Notes under the pieces: model-generated
What the model was told of the DNA's origin: nothing
Databases searched by the model: none
Seen by the model: the letters and a program-made list of their open reading frames with translations, nothing else
Position numbers and translations under genes: made by a program
In this document: positions 13,198-15,031 of the stretch, one piece after another
Position numbering within the stretch: the stretch's first letter is position 1
How the letters are laid out: each line of letters opens with the position of its first letter
Source of the DNA: CAYJUM01 sp964478915
GTDB lineage: Bacteria > Nitrospirota > Nitrospiria > Nitrospirales > Nitrospiraceae
Length of the DNA: 15,031 nt
Direction of reading: 5' to 3'
Assembly: GCA_964478915.1 (NCBI GenBank)
Contig: CAYZKG010000072.1
Location: 1 to 15,031 of the forward strand

Positions 13198-13710
13198 ATG
13201 ACACAAGCGAGACAAAGAGTATGGAGGGTCCTGTCGGCCCTCACCATCGCGGCCTGCGGCTTTGCCCCGACCGTGGTCTTTGCGGAGGAGCTTCCCCGGG
13301 AGGCGTCGTTGCCCCTCGCCCTCGCCAGTAAGGCGGCGGCTGTGGCCGTGGAGAAGTGCAAGAAGGACGGCTACCGGGTGAGCGCTGCGGTGGTGGACCG
13401 GGCCGGCGTCCTCAAGGTGCTCATGCGAGGAGACGGCGCGGGCCCCCACACGACAGACAGCAGCAGCAAGAAAGCCTACACCGCTGCGAGCCTGCGGCGG
13501 CCGACCAGCGAGCTGGCCGACTTGATCAGCAAGAATCCCTCGCTGCAGGCGCTTCGTGACATGAACGATCGTATCCTCATCCTGGGCGGCGGGCTGCCCA
13601 TCGAGATCGCCGGAGAGGTGGTCGGCGGCATCGGTGTCGGCGGTGCGCCCGGCGCCCACCTCGATGATGCCTGCGCTCAGGCAGGCATCGAGGCCGCAAC
13701 CAAGCCGTAA
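13198..13710 (+). CDS. Exported HbpS/GlcG-type (DUF336) protein
   Basis: 170 residues. The Sec signal peptide spans ~1-29 (RVWRVLSALTIAACGF, likely cleavage after VVFA before EELP), so the mature protein is exported. The mature part is one GlcG/HbpS domain: LALASKAAAVAVEKCKKDGYRVSAAVVDRAG gives helix and strand, then TTDSSSKKAYTAASLRRPT, GGGLPIEIAGEVVGGIGVGG and an Ala-rich final helix, all characteristic. Streptomyces HbpS binds heme and is part of redox sensing; other members occur beside glycolate genes or in diverse operons, so heme or small-ligand binding is likely but unproven. AGGAGG (13186-13191) is 6 bases before this ATG. The frame is open further upstream (from 12970) but that part is the DUF5069 gene in another frame. 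Confidence 0.92.
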   Translation: MTQARQRVWRVLSALTIAACGFAPTVVFAEELPREASLPLALASKAAAVAVEKCKKDGYRVSAAVVDRAGVLKVLMRGDGAGPHTTDSSSKKAYTAASLRRPTSELADLISKNPSLQALRDMNDRILILGGGLPIEIAGEVVGGIGVGGAPGAHLDDACAQAGIEAATKP

Positions 13711-13728
13711 GCCCTCCTCGCCCTTTCG

Positions 13729-13757
13729 TTGACTATGCCATGGCCGGGTGCTAGATT
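13729..13757 (+). promoter_or_regulatory. Putative promoter of serS
   Basis: -35 TTGACT (13729-13734), 17-bp spacer, -10 TAGATT (13752-13757). Predicted start near 13764 leaves a leader of about 20 bases, without a strong Shine-Dalgarno. Confidence 0.6.
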
Positions 13758-13783
13758 GCGCCGACTCCGCGCGAGCACACGCC

Positions 13784-15031
13784 ATGCACGATCTCCGCAC
13801 GCTTCGCAAGAACCTGGACTCCGTCCGAGAGCACCTTGGCCCTCGAGGCTCGGACGTTCCCTGGGATGAACTGCGCAAGCTCATCCAGGAACGGCGGGAC
13901 CTGACGATCAGCGTCGAGCAGCTCCGGCACAGGCTCAAAAATGGCTCTGATGAGGTGGCGCTCCTCAAGCGACAGAAGCAGCCGACGGAAGAAGCTACCG
14001 CACGGATGAAAGCAGTAGGCGATCAGATCAAGGGTCTGGAGAAGAACCTGACGGACATCGAAACCCGCCTCACCGAGCTGACACTCCAAATTCCGAATAT
14101 TCCCCACGCCAGCGTTCCCCGGGGCTCCCATCCGGCTGAGAACGTAGAGGTGCGGCAGGGGGGTGATCGACCGGCGTTCCCCTTCGCTCCCCGCCCGCAT
14201 TGGGAGCTCGGTGAAGCCCTGGGTATTCTGGATTTCGAGCGAGCCGCCAAAGTCGCGGGGACTCGATTCGCGGTATTGTCCGGGCCAGGCGCCAGGCTGG
14301 AGCGGGCCCTGATCAACTTCATGCTCGATCTTCACACCCGCGAACACGGCTACCGCGAGCTGCTCCCTCCCTTCCTCGTCAATCGCGCCGCGATGATCGG
14401 CACGGGCCAGTTGCCGAAGTTCGAAGACGACATGTTCAGACTCCGCGACGAGGACTATTTCCTGGTGCCCACCGCGGAGGTTCCGGTCACGAACCTGCAC
14501 CGCGACGAGATTCTGCCCGATGACCACTTACCCATCCGGTATGTCTCCTACACCCCCTGCTTTCGCCGGGAAGCAGGCTCGTACGGCAAGGACACCCGCG
14601 GGCTGATCAGACAGCATCAGTTCAACAAGGTCGAGCTGGTCGCGTTCACCAGGCCGGAAGAATCGTATCAGGAGCTCGAATCGCTCACGCGCGCGGCGGA
14701 GTCCGTGCTCCAGCGCTTAAGGTTGCACTACCGCGTCGTCACCCTGTGCCAAGGAGATTTGGGATTTGCGTCGGCGAAGACGTATGATCTGGAGGTCTGG
14801 CTGCCTGCTCAAGGCGTGTTCCGGGAGATCTCATCCTGCACCAATTTCGAAGCCTTCCAGGCGCGCCGAGCGAATATCCGGTATCGCCGCCGGGACGGGA
14901 GCGAGTCCAAAACCGACTTCGTCCATACCCTGAACGGCTCCGGGCTGGCTGTGGGACGGACCCTCGCCGCCATCCTCGAAAACTTTCAGCAGGCCGATGG
15001 GTCAGTGCTGATCCCCGAGGCGCTGCGCCCC
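13784..15031 (+). CDS. serS: Seryl-tRNA synthetase (3' end cut by the window edge)
   Basis: Class II aminoacyl-tRNA synthetase charging tRNA-Ser (and tRNA-Sec where present) with serine; cytoplasmic dimer. 416 codons are visible; family length is about 420-430, so only the last few residues are missing. The N-terminal long antiparallel coiled-coil arm (~25-105), which grips the long variable arm of tRNA-Ser, is complete. The catalytic domain shows motif 1 around LINFMLDLHTREHGYRELLPP, the serine-binding TAEVP (230-234, Glu232), motif 2 FRREAGSYGKDTRGL (from 260) and motif 3 NGSGLAVGRTLAAILE (from 384). The upstream Asp-rich segment is slightly longer than in some homologues; otherwise it is standard. 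Separate transcript from the HbpS operon, with its own promoter. Confidence 0.98.
   Translation, partial: MHDLRTLRKNLDSVREHLGPRGSDVPWDELRKLIQERRDLTISVEQLRHRLKNGSDEVALLKRQKQPTEEATARMKAVGDQIKGLEKNLTDIETRLTELTLQIPNIPHASVPRGSHPAENVEVRQGGDRPAFPFAPRPHWELGEALGILDFERAAKVAGTRFAVLSGPGARLERALINFMLDLHTREHGYRELLPPFLVNRAAMIGTGQLPKFEDDMFRLRDEDYFLVPTAEVPVTNLHRDEILPDDHLPIRYVSYTPCFRREAGSYGKDTRGLIRQHQFNKVELVAFTRPEESYQELESLTRAAESVLQRLRLHYRVVTLCQGDLGFASAKTYDLEVWLPAQGVFREISSCTNFEAFQARRANIRYRRRDGSESKTDFVHTLNGSGLAVGRTLAAILENFQQADGSVLIPEALRP

Noticed and set aside
12868..13968. Minus-strand open frame of 366 codons
   Set aside because: Runs across DUF5069, the HbpS-like gene, the serS promoter and the serS start, which are all well supported on the plus strand.
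13751..14527. Minus-strand open frame of 258 codons
   Set aside because: Antisense to the coiled-coil arm and motif regions of serS.

Overview
This is a GC-rich, gene-dense stretch of bacterial chromosome with short gaps, many close-packed or overlapping gene pairs and frequent strand switches. It carries housekeeping genes (metH, hemW, serS, a Ca2+/H+ antiporter) interleaved with small conserved proteins of unknown function. The mix of a CADD/PqqC-like diiron enzyme next to hemW, a DUF3386-DUF5069-HbpS operon, DUF4124 and DUF2784 proteins and a variant ClpS-like adaptor resembles Nitrospira and relatives (Nitrospirota). That assignment is inference from gene content; no rRNA or other phylogenetic marker was compared. 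I see no rRNA, tRNA, CRISPR array, insertion sequence, integrase, phage gene or defence system.

Layout. Positions 1-3523 (minus) hold nearly all of metH, cobalamin-dependent methionine synthase, whose last ~50 codons lie beyond the left edge. A divergent promoter region follows, then a secreted protein of unknown function (3692-4450, plus). A three-gene minus operon (5954 down to 4475) encodes an unknown 119-aa protein, a DUF2784 membrane protein and a DUF4124 membrane protein, the last two with an ATGA overlap. Next are a membrane-anchored SmpA/OmlA-like protein (6024-6416, plus) and a minus pair (6969 down to 6421) of an unknown protein and a DUF2007 protein. Divergent from that pair is a plus-strand pair, the CADD-like enzyme and hemW (7042-8929). 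A four-helix membrane protein (minus), a 66-aa acidic protein (plus), a CAX-type antiporter (minus) and a ClpS-like protein (plus) follow. Two small minus-strand genes (11780 down to 11067), one with a strongly basic tail, come before the only sizeable non-coding stretch (11781-12072). That stretch has two TATAAT promoters in opposite directions and two inverted repeats. The plus operon DUF3386-DUF5069-HbpS/GlcG (12073-13710) and serS (13784 to the right edge) end the window.

Functional links. MetH (methyl-tetrahydrofolate recycling) and the CADD-like enzyme (a candidate p-aminobenzoate synthase, hence folate) touch one-carbon metabolism. HemW and the HbpS-like protein touch heme. I cannot show that these genes work together; most of the window looks like ordinary core chromosome. 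Sigma-70-like promoters with 17-bp spacers precede many genes. At 6024 and 10762 the -10 box lies so close to the ATG that the mRNAs are probably leaderless. The best leads for new biology are the altered binding residues of the ClpS-like protein, the altered active-site residues of the CADD-like enzyme, the uncharacterised DUF3386-DUF5069-HbpS operon with its putative operator, and the basic-tailed small protein pair.
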